A stretch of 64,000 bases of DNA, taken from positions 1 to 64,000 of the forward strand of contig CAKNXK010000014.1 in assembly GCA_932182025.1 (NCBI GenBank), read 5' to 3'. Numbering within the stretch: the stretch's first letter is position 1; each line of letters opens with the position of its first letter. The notes beneath the pieces are model-generated. The model had not been told where the DNA came from. It saw only the letters and a list, made by a program, of their open reading frames with translations, and did no database searches. A program made the position numbers and the translations under genes. Below are positions 50,792 through 60,650 of this stretch, piece after piece. This DNA comes from an uncultured Candidatus Melainabacteria bacterium (GTDB taxonomy: Bacteria > Cyanobacteriota > Vampirovibrionia > Gastranaerophilales > Gastranaerophilaceae).

Positions 50792-52380
50792 TATTCTACC
50801 CACTTAGCTTCTATAGATGAAATAATCATATCAAGCTGTAATAGTTCAAAATCATCAGCTTGAGGCTGTAATTTTTGTTCAAACATAGTTGCAGCTTTGC
50901 GTTGGTTTTTTAGAATATAGCGCTGTCCTACATAGTATTCATAAATACTTTTTCTTAAAATATTGGTTAAGAAAGCATAATTTGTTCCCAGAGAATAAAG
51001 AGTCTGGGCTAAGTCATTATCTTGCTTCAACTGTCTTAGGTATGCTGCAATATTAAAATTAACCATTTGATATGCAAGTTCTTTTGCATTGAAGACACTA
51101 TCAAAGTTATCTGCAACAAATTTATCCAAATCAACATTAAAGTTGTTTGTTTTAAATTCTCTGGAAAGCTTGTCAATAAATTCTTTAAACTCTGGAGATG
51201 TAATTTCATCATAAAACCAATTTTGTACATAATCGCTTAGACATAGTTTGTCAATTTCTTTCTGATTAAGCTCTTTTTTCTCTAATTGTATTTCAGGACG
51301 TTCTGCTTCAATATCAAGAAGAATACTTTCCCAACAAATGTATTCATAAGGAATTGGTTCGTTGTTAGCATACGAACTCTCAACAGCCTGCATTGCAAGA
51401 TATTTTACTATTTCAGGTTTTACTTCGTATTTTTCCTGATAATTATAGAATTTATCAATAATCTTGTAAAAATCTCTTTCTTGCATTGCATTAAATCCAA
51501 ACGAATCAAGAATACCGTAGCGTGGGTTTACAACCAGTGCTAAAAACTGTAAAGTTTTGTTTGGACGTATTCTTGAAAAGATTATTGCAAGGTTTCCATG
51601 CCCATCAGGGAAGGAAACATAAGATTTATATGGTTTTGATTCCTTCAATATTTCTTTATAAAACTCTACGGTATTATCAACTCTTATTCCTGAAAGTTTC
51701 AAAGAAGATATTGTTTTGTTAATTTTTGCTTGCTGAACTTCATCGACATATTGTTTAACATTCTCTAATGCGTGGTAAGCAAGTTGTGACTTAGTATTTC
51801 CAAGAATTTCCAATGCTGCATCACCAACCTCTGTTTCCATATAGAATAAGAAAACAGGGATAACAATATTTGCTAATGCATCATGTGCATAATCTTCTTC
51901 TAAAGAACGAATTAACAATATTTTATCGTTATCAGAAAGCGCATTCAAAAAGTCCATGAAGTCTATTTGAGCTTCCGGATTCATAATGGCAGTGTCAAGC
52001 AGTTCTTTAGTTTCTTTATTAATAAGTTCATTAAACTTTTCAAAATAACCGCTTATAACTTCATAATCAATTTTATTTCCAAGGTCTTTTAGCATATTAA
52101 ATGCAATCATTTTAATATGGTCATTGTATTCCGGGCTCTTAATGACATCCCATAATTCGTTATTAAGCTGCTCTTTTTCTACAAGCTCAGTTAATAACCA
52201 GCAAATTAAAAGGGATTTATGCTCATCTGCATTTAAAAGCTCTCTTACTAGAATATCAACTACAGTTTTTTTATCTTCTATAAGCTTTAAATCTGTTAAT
52301 AATGATGGATCTGGCATTGTTGAACCAGAAATAGCTCTTAATGTCGCTAAGACTTCAGCTTTAATTTGTAGTTTATTCAT
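50791..52380 (-). CDS. Alpha-solenoid protein, function unknown
   Basis: 529 residues, wholly helical by composition, with HEAT-like pairs in the first half (LICWLLTELVEKEQ, IKMIAFNMLKDLGNK, VGDAALEILGN). There is a more globular middle (YVSFPDGHGNLAIIFSRI) and TPR-like helices near the C-terminus. No catalytic motif, signal peptide or membrane segment. GAGGG precedes the ATG. First gene of the eight-gene operon ending in rubredoxin. Family not recognised. Confidence 0.65.
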   Translation of the reverse strand: MNKLQIKAEVLATLRAISGSTMPDPSLLTDLKLIEDKKTVVDILVRELLNADEHKSLLICWLLTELVEKEQLNNELWDVIKSPEYNDHIKMIAFNMLKDLGNKIDYEVISGYFEKFNELINKETKELLDTAIMNPEAQIDFMDFLNALSDNDKILLIRSLEEDYAHDALANIVIPVFLFYMETEVGDAALEILGNTKSQLAYHALENVKQYVDEVQQAKINKTISSLKLSGIRVDNTVEFYKEILKESKPYKSYVSFPDGHGNLAIIFSRIRPNKTLQFLALVVNPRYGILDSFGFNAMQERDFYKIIDKFYNYQEKYEVKPEIVKYLAMQAVESSYANNEPIPYEYICWESILLDIEAERPEIQLEKKELNQKEIDKLCLSDYVQNWFYDEITSPEFKEFIDKLSREFKTNNFNVDLDKFVADNFDSVFNAKELAYQMVNFNIAAYLRQLKQDNDLAQTLYSLGTNYAFLTNILRKSIYEYYVGQRYILKNQRKAATMFEQKLQPQADDFELLQLDMIISSIEAKWVE

Positions 52381-52438
52381 TCTGCCCTCTTCAATTTATC
52401 TTAGATTGTATCCTAAAAATCAAGCTTGTGCAAGTAAA

Positions 52439-53281
52439 TTACCCCAAAGCTTTAAGTGCAGCAATCTTCATTAAATTTGCATCAGGTATTCTGCCGGTCC
52501 AAATCTCGATGGCTCTTTGAGCCTGATAAATAAGCATGTCTAATCCTTCTATAGTTCTAAAACCACGGCGGGCAGCTTCTTTTAACAAAACTGTTTTTGT
52601 AGGATTATAAACAATATCATAGAAAACAGTTTCAGGATTAAGTCCATCAAAATCTTTTGGTTCAAGAGGCATTTCTCCTGCCATATATCCTCGCATACCT
52701 ATTGGAGTCGCATTTACAATAATTGATGAGTCGTCAAGGCTTCTTATATTCTGGATTTGATAAACATTGAAATTAATCTCAGGAAACTTTGCTCTCATAT
52801 ATTCCAATGTTTGTCGGGAGTTAATGATATTCCTTGTATAAAAATTAATATTAGCCGCACCTTTTTCTGCTAAACCTACAACAGCTGCTCTTGCAGCTCC
52901 TCCGGTACCCAAAATACTTGCAGTTTTTCCATTTAATTTTATATCAGTCGGGATTGCTTTTTTAAAACCGTAAATATCAGTATTGTATCCCATAAAAGAA
53001 CGGTCTTCATTGATTTTTACCGTATTTACACATCCTGCAATATTAGCATAGTCATCAATATCATCCAAAAATAATGACATTGGAACTTTCAAAGGAATAG
53101 TTACATTAAAACCATTATAACCATTACTCTTGAGATATTTTATTCTTGAGATTAAATCCTCCGGCGGAGTCTCTAATACATCATAAGAACCTTCTAATCC
53201 TAAGCTTTCAAATCCCGCTTTTTGTATAACCGCAGAAATAGAATGTGCTAAAGGATACCCGATAATTCCCAATTTAAACAT
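52439..53281 (-). CDS. aroE: Shikimate dehydrogenase
   Basis: Reduces 3-dehydroshikimate to shikimate with NADPH in aromatic amino acid synthesis. YPLAHSISAVIQ binds substrate, the catalytic Lys is in NVTIPLKVPM, NTDIYGF follows, and the nucleotide-binding loop is ILGTGGAARAA. A C-terminal GLDMLIYQAQ segment is typical. 280 residues is normal. A GAGG site precedes the ATG. Single gene. Confidence 0.95.
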   Translation of the reverse strand: MFKLGIIGYPLAHSISAVIQKAGFESLGLEGSYDVLETPPEDLISRIKYLKSNGYNGFNVTIPLKVPMSLFLDDIDDYANIAGCVNTVKINEDRSFMGYNTDIYGFKKAIPTDIKLNGKTASILGTGGAARAAVVGLAEKGAANINFYTRNIINSRQTLEYMRAKFPEINFNVYQIQNIRSLDDSSIIVNATPIGMRGYMAGEMPLEPKDFDGLNPETVFYDIVYNPTKTVLLKEAARRGFRTIEGLDMLIYQAQRAIEIWTGRIPDANLMKIAALKALG

Positions 53282-53317
53282 ACAAAACCTCTTTCCTTTG
53301 TAATTATAGCATTATAT

Positions 53318-53335
53318 TATGTAACAGTTTGTAAC
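53318..53335 (-). promoter_or_regulatory. Exact HLR1 (RpaB-type) operator
   Basis: The minus strand reads GTTACAAA-CT-GTTACATA: two exact half-sites in the HLR1 spacing. The TAAGG element lies 55 bp from the inner AACA, as in the modules at 15646 and 19267. A likely -10 is TAATAC (53376-53381), which puts the operator at an activating distance. Confidence 0.6.
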
Positions 53336-53401
53336 AATCTGTTCAATATTTTTAAAGTTTTAATATATTTTGCCGTAATACAAACTATAAGGAGTAAAAC
53401 T

Positions 53402-53944
53402 ATGCCTGATATTAACAATAATCCAAATCCTCAACCACAAGGCGGGAAAATAATAGATGAAGCTAATTACAAAATCAGAGCACCGCGTCAAATGGGACCT
53501 GCTGCAGTTGGAAGAGGTGGAGATCCGTTATTTAGAAATATTCGTGCAACTAAAGAACAGCTAATTGAACTTTTAGATGAAACAACTACTGTTCAGGATT
53601 GGGTGCAGCGTGAAACCTGCAATAATGTAGCTCTGGCTTGTCTTGATAACGAAAATTTGAAAGAGATTTATTTTGAAATAAAAGACGGGTTTGGAGAGTA
53701 TGGTCCAATTATGCTAATGGGGTTTAAAACTCCTCAGGGAGTAGAAATTCCGCGTCTGAAAATACTTGATACAAACGGAGAAGTTCTTCAGGTTCTTACC
53801 GGTCCAATGGCTGTTGATGAACTGAATAAGCGCGCATTAGCTTATAAAGAATCTAAGAACGGATATGAACCATTAGATTTACCTAACGAAGAAGTCGGAG
53901 TAATTCAAGACTATTCAGGTAATCCAGACGATTACACTACTTAG
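53402..53944 (+). CDS. Small soluble protein of unknown function
   Basis: 180 residues. The N-terminus is a disordered Asn/Pro/Gln stretch (MPDINNNPNPQPQGGK), then a folded alpha/beta part (about 45-150) with EQLIELLDETTTVQDWVQRE and IYFEIKDGFGEYGPIM. No signal peptide. AAGGAG 8 nt before the ATG and an exact HLR1 site upstream support a regulated gene. The 3' end overlaps the convergent ATPase gene by 8 bp. Family not recognised. Confidence 0.7.
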   Translation: MPDINNNPNPQPQGGKIIDEANYKIRAPRQMGPAAVGRGGDPLFRNIRATKEQLIELLDETTTVQDWVQRETCNNVALACLDNENLKEIYFEIKDGFGEYGPIMLMGFKTPQGVEIPRLKILDTNGEVLQVLTGPMAVDELNKRALAYKESKNGYEPLDLPNEEVGVIQDYSGNPDDYTT

Positions 53945-56888
53945 AATCTTTCTTTAATATTATTCCATTAAGTTTGCAGAATGAATTTAAAACACTAAAT
54001 TCTTCTTTGATACTTTTTTGCAATGCTTTCTGTTCAGCTACTATTGGAACATTTTTTGCGTTCTGGAACATTTTAAGCGCTTGTTTGATATATGTATTTC
54101 TGTTACCAGATTTAGGCAATGCTAATTCTTGATAAAGCTTTGCACTTTGTAAATATGCTTTAACAAGTATAAATTGTAAATCGAATTGTTTTGAAATGAA
54201 TATACATTTTTCTAAATAAACTTTGGATGATTCAAAATCTTGTTTTGCAAGATAGATTTCACCAATAAGCTTATTAAATAGCGCAATAAAATAATAATTA
54301 TTAATATTTGGTCCTTGAGCAATATCAAGAGCTTTTGTTGCTATATCCAGCGCAAACTGGGTTCCGCTTGTAATTAATTTTATCTCTGCGATTAAATACC
54401 AAGATAACAATACACCGGTAGCAACTTTTTCTTTTGCAAAATACGCAACTTGCTCTTCTAATATTTCTAAAGCTTTTTTTGTCTGATTGTTATCTTTTAA
54501 CATTTTAGCAAGCAACGTCTTAAGAATATTCTTAGTAAAGTTATCGTTCACATTGTTTGCATAAGCTGCAACATTAAATAGCTCAGTATGAAGCGTATTA
54601 TAGTCTTTTTCAAAGAACTTATTTAAAATATCAATAAAATTCCAACGAGAAACAATAAATGTATCCATATTATCAAGAGAATACTCTTTTAATATGTCAT
54701 CAAGGATTTTACTGGAAGTTTTAATATCACCCTTAATAGTGTTTGCTAATGCAAGTAATAAATTCGTTTTACATATTAAAGCAGGTTCTGTTGCTTGATT
54801 TTTATCTAATATATCATAGATGTTTTGAATAATTTCAAATGCACGATTGTTTCCTTGAAAAACTAATGATTCTGCAAAATCAAAATAAACACCTACCCAT
54901 ATTTCAAACAGGTCTTTAATCTTGATTTGAGGAGTATCCTTGCCTTTTGATAAGGCTTTTTCTAAGTCTGTAAGAATTTCTGTTTCAACAGTATTTATTA
55001 ATTGACCGCAGTTACCAAGGCGCAAAAGCGGCTTAACTAATCTTGATTTAATAAGAGTTCTTTCAAACTGCATTTCAGAAGGAAGTTTATTTAAAACACT
55101 TTCTGTGCATTCAATAGCTCCGCAATAATTACCGCTTTTCATTGAACAAGAAGCAAGATAACCTAGCAGCTCAATGTGTTCCGCATCCTCATGATCATCG
55201 ATTAACATTATTGCTTTTTGTAGAAAATCAAATGCAGCATTATGATCAATAGGTTCTAATAATTTCCCAACTCTTGTATAAATATTTTTCTTGATTTTTT
55301 GATAATGCGGACTTGTCTTATTTTCAATAAGTTTTAAAGCTTGTTTTTGGCTTATTATATACAAACCAATATCACCAATATAAGAAGCCTGTTTCATCAA
55401 AAGTGTCCAAACCTCAAATGCGTGGTCATTGTTGTTTAATTTTTGCACTATATAGCCCAGTAGTGCGATTGAGGATTGTTTATAAATACTAATAATTTCT
55501 TGTAAAATATTAAGTATTTCTTCAAAACATGCGTCATCTTTAACTGTTGAAACAATATTTTTCCAAATAGCACTGCTTTTAAATTCAAATGATAAATTGT
55601 TTATCTGAGTAATATATCCGCGATTTACTAAAGTATCAATAATTCGTTCAAATTCTTGAGGAGAATTATTATCAAAATTCTCCAACGCTGCAGGATAAAG
55701 CTTTGTTCCCAATACAGACATTGCAATAAGCATTCTATAAGAAGGCAAGTCGTTTTGTTTTAAGATGTCTAATCTTGCTTTTATAAGTGTTTCAAGATTA
55801 TTATAAATCGGCATTTTTAAATTATATTTTTGTATATCAGCTTTTAAAAGTACCATTTGCTCTATTATTGATGGGTTTCCTGATGATACTTTTGTTGCAA
55901 AGTTTATAAAATCTTTCCCAAAATTGAATTCAGAATACTGTTTTAAAAAGGTTTCAACTTGTGATTCAGTAAAAGGTGCAATTGTTAAATCAAGATAATT
56001 TTCAGCAGATAAACTTGGTACTGATAGCAAACCTAAGCCCGGTTTTGGTTCAGTTGTTATAAAAATAAATTTACTGCGTTCATGTATTGTATCTTCTTTT
56101 AAAAGTTCTTTAATAAAGTCATAAGACATTCCATCAATATATTCAAAGTTATCTACAATGAAAATAACTTTCATTTTTTCAATAATGGTTAGAATAACTT
56201 TTTTCATAATAATGAACATCTTTGCTTTGTTAAAGTAGATGTTTTCGTATATGTCAAGATTATCCGGATACAGAAAATTTAACAAATCTAGAATTTCATT
56301 ATTACTTAATGTAGGAAAATCTTGTTTAAAGAATTTTAAAGAATTCTTTTTGAGCTGCAATGTATCAGGACAAAAGTTGTTAATATTAAAGAAATTTATC
56401 AGCAAATCTTGAAAATAGCCAAATGGTGATAATTGCGTAATCTGTGTACAAGTTCCAAGAAGCCATATCAGCTTAGCATTTTTCAACTCGTTGATACTAT
56501 ATCTTAAAACAAGATTTTTACCAATTCCGCTCTCTCCGGCTACAGTAATAACTTTTGCATCAGGATCTTTTATTCCTTCAATAAGTTTTGCTTTAATTTT
56601 TTGCTGTGAGTTCATGGATGCAAAATAAACCGGCTGAATTTTATCAGCAGGTGATTCAGGCTTTACAAACTCAATACCGCATTTCCTGCATTTTTTTGCA
56701 TCAGGCAGGTTAGCAGCTTTACATTCCGTGCAAATTTTTAGCAAAACTTTTCCGCAAGAAGCACACGTTGTTGCAGTAATAGGATTGTAATTCCCGCAAT
56801 CTTTGCACAATGACCCGGCTTTTGCTCCACAAAAGCTGCATTTTAAAGAATTATCTTCAATTTCTTTTTTGCATCTGGGACATTGCAT
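53937..56888 (-). CDS. Zinc-ribbon / STAND-like ATPase / TPR protein
   Basis: 983 residues in three parts. Residues 1-75 carry several zinc ribbons (CPRCKKEI, CSFCGAK, CKDCGNY, CASCGK, CTECKA, CRKCGIEF). About 95-400 is an AAA_16/STAND-type NTPase with P-loop AGESGIGKN and Walker B VIFIVDNFEYIDG. About 450-983 is a helical TPR-like array. STAND proteins are ligand-triggered signalling switches; the effector here is not recognisable. The P-loop ends in Asn instead of Ser/Thr. It is the last gene of a three-gene operon and 7 bp after its neighbour. Confidence 0.75.
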   Translation of the reverse strand: MQCPRCKKEIEDNSLKCSFCGAKAGSLCKDCGNYNPITATTCASCGKVLLKICTECKAANLPDAKKCRKCGIEFVKPESPADKIQPVYFASMNSQQKIKAKLIEGIKDPDAKVITVAGESGIGKNLVLRYSINELKNAKLIWLLGTCTQITQLSPFGYFQDLLINFFNINNFCPDTLQLKKNSLKFFKQDFPTLSNNEILDLLNFLYPDNLDIYENIYFNKAKMFIIMKKVILTIIEKMKVIFIVDNFEYIDGMSYDFIKELLKEDTIHERSKFIFITTEPKPGLGLLSVPSLSAENYLDLTIAPFTESQVETFLKQYSEFNFGKDFINFATKVSSGNPSIIEQMVLLKADIQKYNLKMPIYNNLETLIKARLDILKQNDLPSYRMLIAMSVLGTKLYPAALENFDNNSPQEFERIIDTLVNRGYITQINNLSFEFKSSAIWKNIVSTVKDDACFEEILNILQEIISIYKQSSIALLGYIVQKLNNNDHAFEVWTLLMKQASYIGDIGLYIISQKQALKLIENKTSPHYQKIKKNIYTRVGKLLEPIDHNAAFDFLQKAIMLIDDHEDAEHIELLGYLASCSMKSGNYCGAIECTESVLNKLPSEMQFERTLIKSRLVKPLLRLGNCGQLINTVETEILTDLEKALSKGKDTPQIKIKDLFEIWVGVYFDFAESLVFQGNNRAFEIIQNIYDILDKNQATEPALICKTNLLLALANTIKGDIKTSSKILDDILKEYSLDNMDTFIVSRWNFIDILNKFFEKDYNTLHTELFNVAAYANNVNDNFTKNILKTLLAKMLKDNNQTKKALEILEEQVAYFAKEKVATGVLLSWYLIAEIKLITSGTQFALDIATKALDIAQGPNINNYYFIALFNKLIGEIYLAKQDFESSKVYLEKCIFISKQFDLQFILVKAYLQSAKLYQELALPKSGNRNTYIKQALKMFQNAKNVPIVAEQKALQKSIKEEFSVLNSFCKLNGIILKKDSK

Positions 56889-56895
56889 TAACCAA

Positions 56896-58275
56896 CTAAT
56901 CCTTCACTAGTTCTATAATATCATTTAGTATATCTAAAACAGTTTCTTCTGAGAAGTCTAATTTTTCAGCGATTTCTGAAACAGAAAGCAAATCTTCGTA
57001 TTTAAGCTTGCAAACTTGAAGTAATTTCTTCTCAGGATGTTTAGAAGCAAGTTCCTGTAATTCTGCGCAAATGCTGTCTGCATCGAATTCAGGTCTATCA
57101 GGTTCAAAACTAAAACATTCAAAACTTGGTACGGAATAAGAAGCAACTGGCTTATCAGAATTTTCTTCTACAAAAAGCGATGACTCATCTGCTTCAACTA
57201 AATCTGCATCTTCGGACATATCTAAGCTAATAGGTTCTTCTTCTATCAACGATGGTATATCATCTGACGATTCTTCCTGCAAAGTTTCCTCTTCTTCTAA
57301 TAGTTCAAGTTCTTCTTCTTCAGTATTTGAAACGCCATTAATCATGTTATCAACAAAAGTTATATTAACTTCCGGTTCCTCAGATGGTTCTTCAAAAGAG
57401 AACTCTTCTTCGGTTTCAACAACAGGTTCTTCTTGAATTTCAAACTCCATCATTGGTTCAAAAGCAGGTTCTTCTGGCTGTAAAACTAACTCTTGATCTG
57501 GTTCATCAATAGTTTCTTCTTGTGTTTCGATTTCCATCATAGGCTCAAAAGACGGTTCTTCGGTTTCATCAACAGTTTTTTCTATTAAAACAGGTTCTTC
57601 TTGAGCTTCAAATTCTATCTCTGGCGCAAATGAAACCTCTTCTATTTCCATAAAAGACTCTTCTGGTTGTTCTTCTGAGTCAATAGCAGTAGCTTCGGTT
57701 TCCACAGCTACTTCCAAGCTAGGAGTTGAAATAAATTCTTCTTCTTCTTCTTCTTCTTCTTCTTCTTCTTTTTCTAGCTGGCTTTCTTCAATAACAAGCT
57801 CATCTGACTCAAAGCTAAATGTTTCAACTTCTTCAACAACCTGTTCTTCTGGTTTAATATCAAAACTTTCCTCTTGCTCAATAATTGGTTCTTCTTGCTG
57901 AGCAGGTTCAAACTCTAGTTCTGAAACGGTTTCAATAGGTGTATTTAGTGTTTCAAATGCAATTTCTTGTGTTTCTGTTTCTTCTATTACAGGTTTTGGC
58001 TGCAATGTTGTTTTTGTTATGGCTTCAACATTACTTATTACGCGATGCTTGTTTCTTGTATTAAAGTTCAATTTTTTAGGAACAGTAATTAAAGAAGTTG
58101 CAACCACTTTATTTAAATACGCTGAGATAACGTCTTCATTAGTAACTGAACCTAATACAACTTTTGAGTGATCATATACATCTTGTACAATTTCATCAAG
58201 AATCGGTTCGCAGCCTGAATACTTGTCGTTTTGTTTTATTAATGAAACTATAATATCGTAATATTTCTTTTCCAT
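56896..58275 (-). CDS. Acidic repeat protein with helical ends
   Basis: 459 residues. About 1-95 is a folded helical region (MEKKYYDIIVSLIKQNDKYS). The centre (about 95-375) is a low-complexity Glu-rich tract with recurring phrases such as EEPSFEPMMEIE and EEPAFEPMMEFE and a run of 11 Glu. The last 65 residues form a helical domain with a helix-turn-helix look (LLSVSEIAEKLDFSEETVLDILNDI). It could be a transcription- or scaffold-type protein. It lies between the membrane protein and the ATPase genes, 15 and 7 bp apart, so all three are co-transcribed. Confidence 0.65.
   Translation of the reverse strand: MEKKYYDIIVSLIKQNDKYSGCEPILDEIVQDVYDHSKVVLGSVTNEDVISAYLNKVVATSLITVPKKLNFNTRNKHRVISNVEAITKTTLQPKPVIEETETQEIAFETLNTPIETVSELEFEPAQQEEPIIEQEESFDIKPEEQVVEEVETFSFESDELVIEESQLEKEEEEEEEEEEEFISTPSLEVAVETEATAIDSEEQPEESFMEIEEVSFAPEIEFEAQEEPVLIEKTVDETEEPSFEPMMEIETQEETIDEPDQELVLQPEEPAFEPMMEFEIQEEPVVETEEEFSFEEPSEEPEVNITFVDNMINGVSNTEEEELELLEEEETLQEESSDDIPSLIEEEPISLDMSEDADLVEADESSLFVEENSDKPVASYSVPSFECFSFEPDRPEFDADSICAELQELASKHPEKKLLQVCKLKYEDLLSVSEIAEKLDFSEETVLDILNDIIELVKD
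57736..57768. repeat. (TTC)11 trinucleotide tract inside a coding gene
   Basis: Eleven perfect TTC units, read as GAA on the coding strand, encode 11 consecutive Glu. Slippage here would change the run length without shifting the frame. Confidence 0.9.
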
Positions 58276-58290
58276 AACTCTCTTCTTTTC

Positions 58291-60471
58291 TTACAATTTA
58301 ATTACTAATATTGGATTGCCTGCAACATTTCCAAATACACCGGTGTTCATATTAAGGTTTATATTTAAGGCATTTTTCACCGTATTTAAAATTATATTGT
58401 CAATTGTTTGCTCTCCACTGGATGCAACAATTCCTTTTACATCAAATTTCTTAGAATCCTTGTTGTATTCTAACTCAACGGCAATTTTATTTGTAATAGG
58501 TTGTTTTGTTAGAAGTAAAAGTTCTGTTTTTAAGTTTAATTGAATAATTTTACCCATTTTAGTAAAATATCTTTCTGCTGTTTTGCTAGATTTATATCCT
58601 ACAGGTATTTCAAATTCTACTCTAAGATTAGAAACTGTAATAGACGCATCAAGATTTTGTTCTATTGCAGGTATTGAAATTGCATTTCCTTCATTTGTGT
58701 TTAGTTGAACTTTTACATTTTCAACTGTTTCAACAGGCATAGCATCTTCTACAGGAAGTGCAGGTTCTGTCATTTCTGGTGACTGAATTGCATTTTGAGT
58801 GTTATCTGCAATGTCATTACCTGTTGATTGTGGAACAACAAATTTTGTATAGCCATAGTATCCAAGTGCAATAATAATTGCAAGTACAGTTATAATCGGT
58901 AAGAACATATTTTTTTGTTTTGATACAGCTTTATGCCCAAGTGCTGCATTTTCTTGCTCTTCTTGATTGAATAACGTATCTATTTGTTCTGCATTCTCTG
59001 GCTCGTTTGCTTCTACATCTTCTTGTTCAATTACTTCGTTTAAAGATTCTTCTGTTAAATCAGTAACAACTTCATCTTGTTCTTCTGCTTCAAAAGTATC
59101 AAGGCTAGGAGTTACGTTTGTAGAAAAATCAAAATTGTCAGGTTCATCAATGTTTTCAGAAGGCTCATCTATAACAATTTCTTGCGTTTCAGGCTCTTCT
59201 TCTTCTTCTTCAGTAATCTCTAATGCCAATGCTTCTTCAACAACTTCTTCGGCTTCTTCAGTTTCTTTAATTTCTTCAGTCTCTTGTTCTAAGTCTAATG
59301 CAGGCGTTTCGTCAAATGTTAATGTTGAAGAATCAATCATACTTATAGAAAAATCATCATCTTTATCTTCAACAGAAGTTCCTTCTTGAAATTCTTCTGC
59401 AAAATTGCTGAATGACTGTTCTTCATACGTACCGGCACCAAGCATTTTAATGGAATCTGCGTCGAAGTCATCATTTAATTTAATTGTAGTTTCTTCTTTT
59501 TCTTCAATGATATCATTAGTAGCAGAATCATTATCATCATCTTCTGCCGCTGCAATAGAAAAACTGGTTTCTTCTTCTTCAATCGGTGTAAATTCTTCTA
59601 CATCTAAAGCAATATTATCACTGTCATCAAATGATAAATCAGGAGTTTCTTCTAGTTCTAACATTCCGACTTCTTCAATTTCTCCAATGTTTTCAACTTC
59701 TTCAAAGGCATCAAAACCAGCATCTGCTAGAGCAAAATCAGTATCATCAGAAACTTCTAAAAGGGTTTCAGTTTCTTCTTGAATATCTTCTTCTAGTTCA
59801 ACATCAGTTGTTTCTTGAATTTTTGGTAATGAAACAAAGTTGAAAACAATTTTAGCTTGAGCTGCATTTTGTAATTTTTCTCTTCCTTCTTTTGAGTTTA
59901 GAAGAATGTTATAAAAATTGTTTTTGTCTGTTAATTTGTTGTCTAAATAATCAAAAACTAGTTGCTCAAAATTATCAGGCAAATCTTCTTCGTATTTATT
60001 TATAAGATTTGATTCTACATCATAGAATGAAATTAAGTCATCTTCGTTAACATGATAATAGCCGTTATATTCAGTTGAAGTATCTATTGAAGATGGAATT
60101 GCAAAGCCTGTAACCAATCCATTTGATAAATCTTCACTGACCTTAATAAACATATATGCAACAGGAAGCAAATTGTTATCAAAATGAGATTTAGGCACAA
60201 AAAGTTCATTGTCGTTAAAATACAATCTTACATCAATGTAGTTATCTTTAATGTAAATATCAGAAATATCGATATTTTCTAATACATGACAAATATTATG
60301 CAGACCTGACTTTGTATCTACTTCGCAGTCCTGAAAGTATTTTTCTGCAAAGTTTGCTGCTGCTACGTTTGCAACAGCTTTATTTCTGAGATCAGGGTTC
60401 TCTATAAGTTTACAGATGTTTTTTGCATTATCTAAATCAAATTCTTCTATTAAAAAGCTATCATTATTCAC
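58291..60471 (-). CDS. Membrane-anchored protein: DUF1822-like N-terminus, acidic linker, exported C-terminus
   Basis: 726 residues. About 1-205 is a folded cytoplasmic domain whose layout (ANFAEKYFQDCEVDTKSGLHN, DVRLYFNDNELFVPKSHFD, LLPVAYMFIKV) recalls the cyanobacterial DUF1822 family; this is tentative. A 300-residue Glu/Asp-rich linker follows, then one membrane helix (MFLPIITVLAIIIALGYYGY, about 545) and an exported C-terminal beta-rich domain (about 600-726), which in layout recalls TonB-type C-termini. It starts with GTG at 60471, with GGAG 9 nt upstream. First gene of the operon with the acidic protein and the ATPase. Confidence 0.65.
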   Translation of the reverse strand: MNNDSFLIEEFDLDNAKNICKLIENPDLRNKAVANVAAANFAEKYFQDCEVDTKSGLHNICHVLENIDISDIYIKDNYIDVRLYFNDNELFVPKSHFDNNLLPVAYMFIKVSEDLSNGLVTGFAIPSSIDTSTEYNGYYHVNEDDLISFYDVESNLINKYEEDLPDNFEQLVFDYLDNKLTDKNNFYNILLNSKEGREKLQNAAQAKIVFNFVSLPKIQETTDVELEEDIQEETETLLEVSDDTDFALADAGFDAFEEVENIGEIEEVGMLELEETPDLSFDDSDNIALDVEEFTPIEEEETSFSIAAAEDDDNDSATNDIIEEKEETTIKLNDDFDADSIKMLGAGTYEEQSFSNFAEEFQEGTSVEDKDDDFSISMIDSSTLTFDETPALDLEQETEEIKETEEAEEVVEEALALEITEEEEEEPETQEIVIDEPSENIDEPDNFDFSTNVTPSLDTFEAEEQDEVVTDLTEESLNEVIEQEDVEANEPENAEQIDTLFNQEEQENAALGHKAVSKQKNMFLPIITVLAIIIALGYYGYTKFVVPQSTGNDIADNTQNAIQSPEMTEPALPVEDAMPVETVENVKVQLNTNEGNAISIPAIEQNLDASITVSNLRVEFEIPVGYKSSKTAERYFTKMGKIIQLNLKTELLLLTKQPITNKIAVELEYNKDSKKFDVKGIVASSGEQTIDNIILNTVKNALNINLNMNTGVFGNVAGNPILVIKL

Positions 60472-60650
60472 TTAGGCACTCTCCCTCATTATGAGCTTAT
60501 AATATCATATTATTAAAAAAAAATCTATCTGTTTAGCATGCTTAAATTTGACTTAATCAATGAAATAATTAAACCATATAGTGTATTTTTTTTAATTGAG
60601 TTAAAGATTGAGCATGTTCTACTCGTTAGAATAAATGAAAGGACAAAAAT

